A stretch of 64,000 bases of DNA from Eopsaltria australis (GCA_034509425.1 JAVTVJ010000469.1:558001-622000), one strand, 5' to 3'; counted from the stretch's first letter, positions 48,569-62,000 are shown. Numbers and translations are program-made. Notes: generated from the sequence alone by a model not told the origin.

Positions 48569-51500
48569 CTGAGAGAGAACAGATAATTGCACTCAGGAGA
48601 AAGGAGGGGTGAGGTCGTTGAAAAGAGAACTGTATGAGGGACTAGGATGGTGTCATCAGGAAATATCTCAGGTTGGAAGGCATCCATAAGGATCAGTGTA
48701 TCTCCCCTTACCTCCTCTCTGGAGCAGAGGAGAAAGTGAAGGGGAACATGGGGGATAGCAATAGCCAAGCAGGGTGTATGGAGGGGGTTCTGCTTTCCCC
48801 TTCCTTCTCTGGAACCCTTCTCTGTGCAGTTGGCAGAGATGTCAGGGAGGCCCTGGCAGGCAGGTGGGTTCTCTGCTCCACAGTGGTCACAGGGCAGCTG
48901 CCAGGCCCTGGCTGCCAGCTCGTCCTGTCTAGTGCAAGGCCTGAGAGACACCTGAGGCTGTCAGCAGTGACCAAGGAAACAACAGGGTTCCTGCAGCCAC
49001 AGTCAGGAAAATGATGTTGGTGCACTGTGGTGGGATCCCTTTGGACACGAGTGGTGGATGTCTCTGTTGTAGGCAGCAGGCCCAGCCCCCCAAGGAAGCA
49101 GGTAAGCAGGTGGTGCCTTGCCTTCTGTGCTCCCCATTCATGCAGACATCCCCAGCAGCTCCATTTCATCTCCCAGAAATCTCAGGGGAAGGTCCAGAAT
49201 CAGGCATCTCTGCGCCTTCCCATACCAGGTCCCATCTGCTGTTCATCTGCTGGCATCTAAACTTGGCAAAAAGAACATCTCAGGGAGATCAACGTTTGAC
49301 TGAACCTGACACTTCACCATTTAATTTTTTGGAAATTAAGTCCAGATGGACTTCACTAAAATTCTTGCTGAAGTGTAACTAAATAATGAAGCTGGGAAAG
49401 ACAGAGATTTGCAGAGGAAATGCAGAGTGGGCAGGGAGCTCACCCATAGGGACTTGAAGGCAGGAGTGGAGATGACAGCGTAGGTGTTCAATGGTGAATT
49501 CACACATCTGTGATTCCCTCTGGTATTTCCCCTCTTTTGCCCTCCACAAGTTGCTTTTTCCTTGCAAATTGTCAACCCTGTCCTGAACACATCTCCTTTG
49601 ATACTCTCCTCTTGTGCCTTCCCCTTTGGTGCCTGCCAGTGCACACAGTGTGGAGGGGTTCTTTGGGTGGGACCTGCCCCAGGAGGGGTAGCTCAGGGCA
49701 CGGCCTGAGAACCAAGGGGGCTTCTTAGGAAATGGTGGACTTTGATGGCCTCAGCTTGCTACATTTACCCATTGGCTCCTCACCAGACTAGGTGCATTTG
49801 ATTAATGTCTTCCTTCTAAACTGACTGTCTGAAATACAAGCAAAACTTGACCTTGAAAAGGCATCAAAGCAGGTCTTGAGACACCCGTGCACAGAATGGA
49901 AAATGATGCATGTTGTGCTGCAGGAGAAGAATGGAGTGTAGGTATGCAGCACAGTTGGAGGGGCTGGATTGCTCACTTCTCCTCCCTTTAGCACATACAT
50001 TCTGCCCATCTGTCAACACCTTATTGTGCTGTCTCATTCTATTACAACCTTTTCCAGCCACTCTTTCTGCAGTGTAGGGGACGTGCTGCCATCAGAATAT
50101 TGAATGCCTCTCCAAATCTTAATTTCTTTTGAAGTCAAAGGGACTGCATTGATGAATCCTTCTTTCAACAGAATGCCTTGGCAAACTGGCTCATCCAACC
50201 CAATTTGGGGACTAGATGCCACATGGGTGAGTGTCTTGACTGGTCTTCTTAAACCTTATTCTGAGTACATCTCCCTACAGCCCACGCAGAACTGTCAGGG
50301 AGATCCACAGGTGAATGGTAACTGCAGTTCTGCACCTCACAGAGCTTCAACTCTGCTCTGCAGATGATAAAAATAGAAAGTGTGCACGAAAAATTATGGT
50401 ACTCCATTTCAGGACTCCTGATCTCTGCAGGATTGAATCGTGCTATGCTCCTTCCCACTGCTTGTTTTAACTCTTGCAGTTATTGCCTGCCACCACGACA
50501 GAATGGAATGGCTGAGGCTGTATATGTATTAATGATTTGGTATTTAATAAGGAACCAGTCCTACACCTGGATTTCCCATGCCTAAGGCATTTGGACCTCT
50601 AAATAGAATCACAGGCAGAGTCAGAGCTGACTAGACCATGTGCTGCCTGTTACCTCCTCCCCTCCTGGCTGCTCATCCCCAAGCTGCACCTCTTGGACCG
50701 TGCCCCCTTTCATCCCAATATCTCCTTCAGAAGCTTGCGTGACTCTGAGGTGGTAACACAAACCCTTTGAGGGTGGAGATCTGATGAGAGCAGAGCTGTC
50801 CTACAGCTTCCCAGCACGTGGCAGCTCCTGGGCTCCAGGTCAGCACTGAGCACTGAGGGCATGGCAAAACCCCGTTATTGATCCTGAGCAATCCACACAC
50901 ACTTACTGGCTGTCATGGCACCTTCTAGCAGGACTAATGTTACCTTCATCAATAATTTAACTCAATGGCCGCTCCCTCATAAGAAACCAAGGCATTATGT
51001 TGAAAAATTACACAATAATCTTATTTTTAATGCAGAAAGAAATCAACAGTGATTATATATAGGAAAAAAAAGACATTAAAGTACCAATAACTCTAAGAAA
51101 TTCTCATGAAACAATAGCATCTGTGTAACATGGAGAGGAAGAGGGTCAGAGAATATGCCACAGATGAGAAAGCAATCAGGAACTAGTGCAGACAAACCTT
51201 TTAAAAATTAACTTCCATGCTGTCCGTGTGCTGCATTATTTAACATAGTGTGGTTACAATACACTTTCATTTATCGAAGTTGTCATCTTAGAACCAACTT
51301 CCTATGGCTCTGGAGATGTCTGGGACATTTCATTCTTCATCAAACACTACTGCATATGACTTTGTCATTTCACTGCCCCCGTACAAGAAGAATCAAACCC
51401 TGTGCCAAACCAGACCATGTCAAAAGTCACTTCTCTTGGTTCCTTCTTCTTTGCTGCACAAAGCAGTCACTTTTCTTGCTTTCAGCCTTTCCAAAGTCCC

Positions 51501-52139
51501 TCTGTTTCCTGAGCCAGCTCGAAATGTTCCTTTAGCTTTAAGGCCTGTAACTTCATTCTAAAAGGGCCCTGTGTTATTTGTTGAACCACTTACTTGACTA
51601 CTGTGACTTCAACTTTCCCTTAGTACATGGCACCACATGACACTGACACTGGAGACGTGTTACATTTTGTGCATCCCAGCATCAGTGACTTCTCACACCA
51701 GGTGGCTTGTGGAACGTGCTTTCTGGTGTCCTCATTTCAAACTAGGATTTCAGCTCTTCTCTTCTGGCATCTGTGAGGAAGAATGAGACACTTCAGGGGT
51801 TAGTGGGCCTTAAATGTGAAGCATCATAGCTCCTGTAACTCGGGATTTTGTTATCCAGAGTCTCATGTGACTCTACATTCCACTGGCCATCATGCAGTGC
51901 TAGTCCTAAACCAAATAAGTTTTTTAAATCCCACTGGCTGACTTTGAACTACAACTACACAAGCTTGTCCTCACCATTGATCCCTCACACTTGCTCTGCC
52001 TAAAGCAGAGCTACAACTTCTGCTGCATAAGCAGCAAGAGATTTCCTCCCTGCAGCCACCCTTTCATTCCTCAGTGCAGGAAATCATAGCCACTCTTTTA
52101 TCTCCCAGCACCTGCCAGCTTCCCACCACAGCACAGCAA

Positions 52140-52160
52140 CATCAACATCAACATCAACAC
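52140..52160. repeat. Short (ACATCA)n hexamer repeat
   Basis: Three to four units of ATCAAC are visible. It is a simple repeat with no evident role. Confidence 0.8.
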
Positions 52161-52758
52161 CCCAGGGTGACAGACAAGTACCTTCCTGGGATAAGCATAA
52201 GAAGTGTAAATGCCTTGGGATCAGAAGGTAAAAGTCCTCCCACAGCTCTCCAAGACTGCCATGAAAGGTGAAGAGCAGACCGGCATAAAAGGTACAGAAT
52301 GTGTGCCCTGTGGAGGGAGAGCTCTGGGGGCTGCATGTGCCATGTTTACACACCCCATCCTGGCACTTCCTTGTCTCCTGACTCTGCCTGTACATCAGCC
52401 TGGATCGAAGCACAACTTCCAAGTGAGTTTGTCTCCTCTCCCATAGAAGCCTCTTCCTCTGGATGCAGCTTTGCCCTGTGCTATTTGATACCTGACTTGT
52501 GGACACCCCCCAGCCCAGTCCAGGAACTGCTGGAAGGTCTCTGCAGTGGCAACTCTGCCATTGTCCTCCCATCACATCCCTGCATGCACCAGAGCCAGGA
52601 TTTGCCCAGTCCTTGCTGGAATCGCCAGGCAACAGAGCCAACCAGACCCAGCCATACCTGAGCCAGTGGGACACAGACCATGGGGACATCTCTGCACCAT
52701 GTCCCTATCCTGGCAAGAGACAGACTCTTGCTCACAGCAGAAAGCCAGGCTGAAGCCC

Positions 52759-53559
52759 TGAATGTGAAAAATGAAACCAACTCTTAATAATTAGTTGAAA
52801 TAAAAAGGAGGTTTATTAACAAAAACAATTAGGAAAAAAAATAAAAGCCGGGTCCACAGTGATTAGAGACTCTTATAACCGATATGGCTAAAAACCCACC
52901 ACAACAATCTGCGGTGCTGGGCCCTACTTGAGTTAGTCCTAAGTAGAAAAGAAATAAAATTCAGGCCTAAAATCCCAGCACCGGGCTCTGCCTAGGCTAA
53001 TTCCAAGCCTGAGGGCTGTAGGGGCTGCACTCAAGCAACGACCAGATGGTTCAGTGTAGGCAGGAACAGGAAGCACTCCAACCTGTGCACAGGATTTTAT
53101 ACCCCCTTTGCTCCTCCCGTCACTGCCCCCGGTCCACCCTCAGTCCGCCTCCTAGGCTGGGGCTGATTGGTAAAGTCCAAGATTGATGTGAAGTCCCTTG
53201 AGCGGTGGCTCGTTGGTTTCTGGGGAGCAGTCCTCATGGGATGTCAGCAGCACTTTAGTCGGGAAACTGCCTCATTAAAATGCGTGGCTGCCGTGGAGCT
53301 CAGTGACAGGCCAACTGCCAGCTCCTAAAAATAGTCTGCTAGCCATGGCTGGGGGTTCTCTCTCTCGAGTGCCTGGGGATCCTAGTTAAATTAGAGAAAT
53401 TTTTAGTAAAATGTAGACTTTAAAACTCTGTTTAACACTTAGAAATAATATTAAACACTTGAACATGTATTGTAAACTTCCATTAACTTTAAGAGTAACT
53501 TAATAATTTCACTAATTATAATATTAACTTAACTTCTTATCCTTTTTATGAATGTGAAA
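52759..53559 (-). mobile_element. Antisense ERV LTR flanked by 11-bp direct repeats
   Basis: On the minus strand a TATAAAA box (53101-53095) is followed about 280 nt later by AATAAA (52817-52812), with a T-rich end, so the LTR reads leftward with a long R region. An exact 11-bp copy of TGAATGTGAAA occurs at both ends (52759-52769 and 53549-53559), followed on each side by a similar CCAAC(C)TCTTA. The repeat is too long for an ordinary LTR target duplication. It may mark internal tandem structure or a recombination scar. Confidence 0.55.
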
Positions 53560-55285
53560 GCCAACCTCTTAGATTTCATTTATGAGATGAAGCCCATGGC
53601 CAGAGCAATGACTGAGAACAAGCTGGCCTGGCACAAGACTAGCACAGGTGACAGGAACACCTGAGATGTCCAAGACAGTGACAGCAAAGGTCTCCTTTGC
53701 CCAAGTGCACCCAGCAGTCTCTCCCTGAGCACACAGCAGCTACAGAACAGGGAATGGCTTCTTCATGTTTCATCTGCAGCTAATTCTGCTGATTCCTGCT
53801 TTCCACATCAATTTCCACACCTTTTCCATAGTTTGCCAACTTGTCATGTCGGGAGCAGCCCGTGGGAGGGCACGGCTCCATGGGACAGGCTTCCTCAGCC
53901 TTCCTGTGCAACCCATGCACCCCCTTGGCCACAGTCCCAGTTTGCTCCCACTGCAGATCCTGCTCAGGCAGAGCCTTCCTTGTCTGTTGCTTGACATCGA
54001 CCATCCCAACCTTCCCACGAGCTCCTCAGAATGCTCCCAAGGGTCTCTGGAAACCTTAGACCAAGCAGATGTGCCACTATAAAGATGGCTGTAGCAGGAG
54101 CCTTGTGGGCAAATGCATTTTATAATAGTTTTCAGAAGTGCCTTTTTGGAAGGTGTCACATTCCAGACCCAGGATGGTGCAAAATCACTCTGGGAAGGGA
54201 CCATGCTTTCACTCAGCACATTTGCATTTGTCCTACTTCTATTCCTGTAGACCTAAAAATCATCAAATTCCTCCTCTCTGATATGCAGTACCACCCTCCC
54301 CAGGATGCTATACCACAGCATTTGAGCAGAATATGTCAGGACTACACAGAAAATATTTTAAGATCCTACCCTGCGTCAGGAACTCCCCCAAACTCACGTC
54401 TGTTCTGATTTCACTTCACCCCAAATCACCTGGACAGTCAAAAGAAGAGACAAAATATGGACACGAACAACACCTGTTTTATTTTACAGCTTCTCTGTAA
54501 ATTTTTTTTTTTTTTAAAGTAAGAAAAAATGATACTGAAAAGAAAAACTTCAGGCTGTGGTGTCTGCAATGAGCACTGACTGGCTGGTGCTGCCTACAGC
54601 TGGCACAGCCCAGCTGACTGCAGCCAGGCTGAGCTCTGTCTCACCCCCAGTATGTATTTACCATGAAACTTCAGAAACCAGTAACCGAGAGCGAAAAGCT
54701 GCAGTCAAGTAGTGGCTTGTTGTGCTGAATTCCAGAACCTTTGAGCAGTTGAGCAGGTGGGTTAGTGATTGCCACGAGTTGTGAGGACCCAGGGACTCTT
54801 GCAGGAAGTGCTGCATATCCTGACAGCCATTGAGAACAGATGGCCTTTGGTGTCCCAGCAACAGAACAGGGCTTGTGCCCTCCCTCGGATAGGGCCTCCA
54901 GTCACTGGTCTTGCTAGTGCAAGGGTGACATTAAATTGCTTCCTGCTGGCTCCTCACAGCAGCCACCCTGCACAGTGCCAGGATGTCTGGCCCTGCAGGC
55001 CACAGAGGTTTTTCCGTATGTGTGTCCTAGGGAGCTTGCAAAGTCACTGCTCCCTCACTAGGAGTAATCATCGAAGATTTCTAACCAGCCAAGATTGGTG
55101 GATTTCTCTAGCCCCACTGTCTTGGGTAAATGATGTTCATCACAGTTGGGCAACCTCTATGACATGTGATGGCTGCAACAGTCCTGCACAGCTCTTACAG
55201 GGATAATGAACATGGGACTCAGGCTGTGAGTCCAGCCTACTCCATTCCTCTCCTCCCCGCAGAAGTGTTTAGTGGGAATGCCTGG
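53560..55285. other. Intergenic, no gene recognised
   Basis: The frames at 53765-54082 (plus), 53770-54219 (minus) and 54031-54408 (plus) overlap and have no recognisable domain. A T14 run is at 54502-54515. Confidence 0.35.
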
Positions 55286-55715
55286 TGATGCCCTGGAGTG
55301 GCTCCCTAGAACAGAGGCTGGACAGGGTTAGAGAATAAAGTGGGTATTTATGAAAGGCCTTCAACAGATGCACCTTGGGCAGTCAGAGCCTCCCAGAGGC
55401 TGCACCCAACATGGACAATGGGCACGAGTTTTTCAGACAGAAAGGAGTTTGGTCCATTGGCATATCAGGGGTTAATTCTCCAATTACAGCTGCAGGTAAT
55501 GAAGTCACATTCCCCCAGTTTGCTCCCCAAATTCACTTTTGTTTGTAGTTTTTGGGGCCTGAGGCTGTGGGGTGTCCTTGGATCTCAGGCCCAGAGGGAT
55601 TGTTCTGTCTGACCGAGATGTGCAGGCAGTGACTGCACTTTATCTGGAGTTTGGAGCTGTGCACTAATGCAGTGCAGGAGCTGAAAAATGTAAAAGCTGA
55701 AATCTTAAGGTGTCA
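55286..55715. mobile_element. LTR-like repeat, copy 2 (430 bp)
   Basis: This is the more complete of two copies (see 41120-41517). It begins TGATGCCCTGGAG and ends AAGGTGTCA. The four bases on each side are CTGG (55282-55285 and 55716-55719), an exact 4-bp target duplication consistent with retroviral integration. It retains the segment CACATTCCCCCAGTTTGCTC that the first copy lacks. It is probably a solo LTR; no internal viral genes are nearby. Confidence 0.65.
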
Positions 55716-58651
55716 CTGGCAAAGCAGCAACAATCCCAGCTGCTGCTGACTGAGCCAGTCCTCAGGAATGGTACCAGCAGCACTTGTCTCTGTTTCACAC
55801 AAACCTCCCAAAGCAGGAGCTGACTTCCCCCAAGCCTGTAACCAAAAGGCCTAGAGCAGCACAGGGCTGGAGCTCCTCTGCCCTGGAGAGCCAAGAGGGC
55901 AGGAGCAGGGGTCCTGTGCTCATTTGCTAGGGAGATGCCAAGGCCATGCTTCAATGAAACAGTATCTGAGGGGACACACAGATCCTGCAGATACCTCTTG
56001 TCCTACTCAGAGGTTTATAAATGCCAAGCAATCAAATCCCAGGTGAAAGAAACTTTCCACTTGGTTCTCTTCCAGTCTGGCTGGAGAACACACAGTCACA
56101 TCCTGACCCCAGCCACACACTGGAGTTGTGTGTTCAGGTCACAGCATCTCCATTGCACAAATCTCCCTGGAAAGAGCATTGTCACTGCTCATGTTATCCC
56201 ACCAGCAATTCCTTCCTGCCAGGACCCTGCTGCACAGGTGGAACCAGCAGTCCAGAGCCATTTCTGCAGTTCCAAGCCCACCCACAGCCACATCCGTGCA
56301 AAGGGATACCTCTCCACCAGGAGAGTCCTCCAAAAGTCTGCAGGTGGGAACAGCTGTCCCCAGCCCAGCCCCTGGGGAAAGCTGATCCTTGGGGAAGAGG
56401 TCTGGCAGGGTCATCACTGGCTGCATTCAGACCAGCAGCTGTAGGGATATCCCTGCTTAGGAGATGACAGCTGGGTCCCGTGTTCATCCTGTAGGAACAC
56501 AGCATGTCCCATGCTTCTACAAATACATGGACATCGAGGCCATCCAGTCACAGAAAGCTACAGCACAGATGAAAGGGAGCACACTGAGAGAGGAGGTCCC
56601 TGCCTGCAGTGCCCAGCTTGGGCAGTTCTCCAGGCACAGCCACCAGCCGGGCTTTGCCTAGAACAGGGGTCTCTCTGCGTTTAGCACATGTGTATCAAAT
56701 CTACACATGAATATATTAATCTGTGTCTGGGCAGAACCCCCAGCAGCCACTCTGCCTGCTGCAGCCAGAGGCCACACTTTCCATCCACCAGGAAAACACT
56801 TATTTTTGCTAATAAGCAATAAAGAAAAACCAGAGCACTAGCCCCAGCAGGGATTTGCTCTGGGGCTGGAGTGGGTTTCTCCAGGGCTGATCTCAAGGGA
56901 GCCCAGCTGTGAGCCCTGGATGAGCCCCCTGCATCCCAACCCCCCACAGCACCAGGCACAGGTACACAGGGTGAATGAAACCATTCCCACATTGCACAAG
57001 ATGAGGGTAATTGCATACTTAGATCATGAATCCCCAAGTATTTTAATGCATTCAAGTGGCCTCAGGATCTCTAATGAGATTAGACACTTGCTGCCCCACA
57101 GGAGGCAGCTCCAGTTTGCACAGGGGTGCAAGGAGCCAGGAAACTCCCTAGACTGGAGGTGCCCAAAGCAAAAGGCAGGCAGAGCTACAGGTTCCCAGCT
57201 GAGGCAGCCAGGGCACAGAAATAACCAGATTTCACAGAATTTCAGTGTGAAGACCTGTCTTGAAGGCTCTGAAAGTCTGGATGTAGGAGGGAGCTCAGTG
57301 GCAGAACTCAGATGTGGGAGGCAATGACAGCAGCCATGGCAGACAGATAATGAGACAGATTATCACAGCAGACAATACTCAGGTAGAAGAGCTGTCACAT
57401 GGATGGGTGTGGTTTCACAGAGAGGATGACAGGAGGTCACTGAAGTTCAGGACCAGGTGTGCTCTGGTTTCTAACCTGGACTGGCAGACTGTCATGCACA
57501 TGCACACAGCTCCACCCAATCCAGCCCATCTCTGGAGACACATGATCCCTGAGGGACAGGTAGAGGGGTCTGTAGGAGCTACAGCTAAAACCTGAGGTGG
57601 GTAAAGCTCTGAGGAGGTCATGACCAAAAAGATTTTATTACTTTTCATGTTTTGCAAGACTCTGTAGGAAATCCATTTCATCACAAAGCAAAAAGAAGCT
57701 GCATAGAGAGAAAATATAGGAAAAGCATCAGAAATCAGAAGTGGAAACAGTGAAGTCTAAGGCAGAAACCAAGAATAATTTTTTGGAGCACTGGGAGTGA
57801 TCACAGGGCATATGTGTGAACTAGATCACAACTGACAGTTCATGACATTGTCAACACAAAAATAATCATTGTCATTTGCTGTCCTTTAGTTTAACGTTTT
57901 TACATCAGTTGCAGGTGGGTCAGGTTCCTCCAAACCATCCATGCCACGAAACTTCGCACTCATTTTCCTGATGCTCCTCCAGGTCACAGTGGGACAACAA
58001 GCTACTTTTTAGTGATCCTGGCTAGAGTGTGCTTTTCAGGCACACTTTCCACAGTCACCCAAAACCCAACATAACCAACTCCCAGAGAGCCAGGCTGCCA
58101 GCAGCACTGGTTCCTGCATAGTCTGATGAGCAAAGTTAAGAGCAGCACACCTCAGGAGGAAGGAGTAGTAACAAATTTATCCTGCAGAGTTGTCCAATTC
58201 CATTCCAATACCGTTCCTGGATGAAGGGCAGGCCCAGGAATGCAAAAATCCCCAAAATTATCAGCAAGGCTGCTGCTGTTGTCTGGAAACATTTGTTTCT
58301 GGAGCTGCAGGTCAGTGTTTCCCAGCACTGCCCTGTGCTGTCCCCATTCCCAATGCTGCAGCCCAGGTTGCATCTGCCACCTCAGCTGACAGCATCAACA
58401 TTTGCACACTATTTTCCAATTCTGTCTACTGTCAAATTTTTCTGATTTCCTTATAAATATAAAATTCAAATATCGGCCTTTGGTTGTTTTCTCGGTTGAT
58501 CTTTACAGATAAAATGATGAGTCAATGAGTGGTTTGGTAAGGGTCAGGTTAGCCTGCATTTCTTTAAGTACATCTCTAATACACCTGCCCTCATCCAAGG
58601 GCATTTCAGGCAGCCAAAATGTAAAAAAAAATCTGAACTTTTATTTGAACT

Positions 58652-58664
58652 CCAGCAGGTGGCA
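58652..58664 (+). promoter_or_regulatory. CTCF core motif match
   Basis: CCAGCAGGTGGCA fits the vertebrate CTCF core CCASYAGRKGGCR at every position. It is the only full match I noticed. Binding and any insulator role between HTR1D and the next gene are inference. Confidence 0.45.
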
Positions 58665-58767
58665 ATAAAATCACCTGTAAAGAGCTGCTCATTCATTTTT
58701 AAAATGCTACAATTGCACACCATGAATAATTTTGTCTATGACTGATCCAAGTTAAATTGTCAGGGGC

Positions 58768-58793
<26 letters not shown>
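58768..58793. repeat. A26 homopolymer
   Basis: An uninterrupted run of 26 A. No adjoining SINE or processed gene copy was recognised upstream, so it may be simple-repeat expansion rather than a retroposon tail. Confidence 0.95.
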
Positions 58794-58798
<5 letters not shown>

Positions 58799-58836
58799 AT
58801 ACTGAGAACATAACTCTGTTATAGCTCTCTTGGGGC

Positions 58837-59052
58837 CCATTCAGGCACTGGAAGGCAGTCTGAGGTCTCCCCCAAGCCTTCTCCAGGTGAGTACTCCCAG
58901 CTCTTCCAGCCTGGCTTCAGAGCAGAGGGGCTCCAACCCTCAGAGCATCTCTGTGGCCTCTTCTGGACTCTGTCCAGCAGCTCCTTGTCCTCCTTGTGCT
59001 GGGGACTTCACACAGGGGGATGCAACAATGCAGGTGGGGTCTCACACGAATA
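58837..59052 (-). mobile_element. CR1 LINE fragment, antisense
   Basis: On the plus strand the order is CACTGGAAGGCAGTCTGAGG, TCTCCCCCAAGCCTTCTCCA, TCTTCCAGCCTGGCTTC, GGGGCTCCAACCCTCAGAGC, GTGGCCTCTTCTGGACTCTG, CAGCAGCTCCTTGTCCTCCT and CAGGTGGGGTCTCAC. This is the reverse complement of the CR1 region between the RT and the 3'UTR. It is well recognisable, reads leftward, and lacks the 3' terminal octamers. Confidence 0.85.
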
Positions 59053-62000
59053 CAATTCACACACGAGGTTCATTTCCAATTCACAGGTGCCTTTAGATAA
59101 AGCAGGAATTCATAGAATCAAACACAAACACAAAGCAAGTTTATGCCTGTTCTGGTGGACTCGCAGGGTTGGGGATGGCTCCTCATCTGCAGCCAATGAT
59201 TCCTTCAGCTAGTCCTAGTTGAAAAGTGGTCCCCTTCTCCCTGTTTATGTCATTTGCTTGGTTATTCACAGGATAAACATTTTCCATAATATGAGCCATT
59301 CAATGAATTTTGACTGAACCCAGTATCACACCATCCTGCTCCCAGGGAGCAAGCTGCCTGCCAGCAGGCCACGTGAGGGAGGAGGAGCAGGGAGCTGTGC
59401 TCAGGGACTGCACACACAGCACTGACACCACAGTGTGCCAAAATGAGACATCCAAGAAGATTTCATTTGTCTGAGGAGGGTTAGAGCTGAACCAAACTTC
59501 AAAACCTTTGGATTTTAAGCTGACAAACATGTTTGGTTTTGGATGGTTTTTTTTAAGTTGCCAAACATATTTGTTATAGGATTAACTCTAATCCTGTTTT
59601 CATGGCCAAGTCTCCAAAATAATCTCATGCCAGCTTCTTAAATTTACACTTCTGTAGTAGCTGTTGTTAGGAAACATACATTCCTGCTATTCAGCAAGAT
59701 TAGTACAATGCTGCATGTAAAAAGGATTAAGCATGGGTAAAAAGAGTGTCTTTCTGAGGGATTCTGGTAATGTCTGCCCAGCTGAACTGAAAAACAAAGC
59801 CAAACTGATCTCCACGACATGCCAGAACACTGCTATAGAAAAAAGGGATTTTGAAGTCAACACACACATGCACACACACAGATTTTCACCTCTTGAAAAC
59901 AGATCTGCACAGGCACACAGGGTACCTTCCATCCTCCCTGGCAAGAGCCAAATGGAAGAATACGGCAAACACAGGAAAGTGCATTCTACTGTCTTCTCAG
60001 TCCTCCTTTGAAACAAAATCTAGCAAGTCAGGATGAAGCCAAACTCTTAGGTATTCATGTAAGTGCAAGGTAGTTCACCTTCATATGGCTGAAGTTTCCC
60101 CACAGGACTTGGCACTTCACAGGAACAAAAGCCCAAGATCACAACTTCCCATTTGTTTCACCATCATTTCCCAAACAAACATTCAGAATTAATTTTTCTT
60201 CATGAGGAATTTCTTTGATTTTACTTACAATGATTTTCTGTCTGATCTTAACCATCAGGACACTCCAAGAAAATACTCAAAACAGAGGAACTAGCAAAGG
60301 TATTGTGTAGACGTAGCAGCTTCAAATAAGGTTTTTATTTCAAAGGAAGCAGTTATGAGCTTCTCTTCTCCATGCATGATCCAAAGAATACATCAGAAGA
60401 ATGTACCTGACACGTGAGAACTTAGACCCTTGGAAATCAGCCACAAAGCAAAGACTTCAAAAGATGTTTATTAGGAAAACCAGACATTACAAGAGGGCCA
60501 AACAGATTGTACAAGGTACGTGCAGTTTGTGGTACAATGGAGAGAACAAGGAAAGTCTGCAAATACAGGTAACACACCCACCTGAACTGCTACCATGGGC
60601 ACATCAATGTTCAGGTCACTTGCCTTGAAAGGCAGGTGCTGGGGTTCTTCAGGCAGCCAGCCAATCCCTGGGATGTTTCACATTTCCTGCAGAAGTACAC
60701 ATTGTACACAGAGCTTTAATGACAGTTAAAACAAAATTCATATTCAGGAATTCCTACATCCAAGTTGAGGCATTAATATACTGTACCTCATGAAATTTTA
60801 TTTCTTTGTTTTCATTCAACGTCATCTAGATTTCATGCTTTGATAATGCATTTTTCCTCACAGATAATAAAATCTTGCTGTCTACATGATTCTGCCTAGC
60901 AAAGCATATCTGAGACTATTTGCTTTGTTACATAAGGAAGAGATCCAGATTTAATTATCTGTCAAAACAAGGTAATTCATATGTATTCACAAGCAAGTCC
61001 TTTATAACCCACATCAGAGAATTGAGATAGATATTAGCTAATGCTTTTATTATGCCTTAGAACAAACAAGTCCTGAACTTGACCAAATCCAGGAATTCTT
61101 GTCTTTAAAGCACGGCTAACAGCAACCAGCAATCTCCCATCACAGAGTGGAGAGCACAACTCACTGAGCTCAGCAGAGAAAAATGAGCATGACCAGCTCA
61201 GCAGTTTCTTGCAACAAGTGCAACACTAACACTAATTCTCCATCAGGAAAATGAACAGGAAAAATATCTCACTGAAAAGTTGGTGAATTTGCATCTGTCT
61301 GTATCTTAAAGGATAAATAAATACTGTAGGAATGGTTAAAAATCTAATTCTCAAATTAGTCTCTTCTCCTCCCCATATAATATATAATAAATGCCCTGTT
61401 TCTTCCCATTTTGTAATGGTTTTAGCAGCTGTCTGATCAGTCTGGCAGATCCATAAACCCAACATCTGTCCATAAACTTTAAGGATTGTATCAGAAAAAA
61501 ACCCCAAAACAGATTAACTATCCAGAACTTTGCTGTAAACCCCTTGCCCCCAGCCGCAAGCTCTAAACTTACCTTCTCTGTTGCAACACAGCTGTTGGAT
61601 ATGCTATAAATAAAGACAAACATTTCAATCAACACTGAAATTAACACATGGAGAAAACCACAGCTAATAAACACAGCTCCTAAGCCTTCCGCAGACATAG
61701 CAGACCAGGACCAGATGGGAGTACCTGCCACCAGAGTGCACACTCCAAGTCCATGCTTTAGTGCTCATCACAGTGTCTATCCTTCATCATCTAAAACCAG
61801 ACCAGAAATAATGGCGTTTCAAAGAGGAGAAAGTTATTAAAACAAAGACCACAGATCCTGTAATCTTATCCCATGGAAAAGAGGGAGTTGGCATTTAGCA
61901 GATACAAAAGCAGCAAACATTGATAAAATGAAATTCACAACCTCAGAAAAGGCTCTTCATTAACATGGTGAATACTTTGAGATTGCTAGGCAGTAATATT

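Larger units (their letters stand above)
43394..52758. other. Long intergenic stretch, no gene recognised
   Basis: About 9.4 kb carry only short frames on both strands (for example 45946-46569 minus and 48511-48951 minus), without recognisable domains or consistent splice signals. A G-rich segment lies at 48527-48568. No LTR ends or CR1 octamers were recognised. Confidence 0.35.
55716..58836. other. Intergenic, no gene recognised
   Basis: Overlapping frames on both strands at 55935-56505 are open in several registers, typical of stop-poor but non-coding DNA. A CTCF-like motif is at 58652-58664 and an A26 run at 58768-58793. Confidence 0.35.

Noticed and set aside
48511..49382. Several overlapping frames on both strands (up to 153 codons)
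   Set aside because: All are mutually overlapping in different registers with no recognisable family.
41120..55715. Interpreting the 41-kb and 55-kb repeats as the two LTRs of one provirus
   Set aside because: The 14 kb between them contains no gag, pol or env similarity and has its own unrelated LTRs, and the flanking tetramers of the two copies differ.
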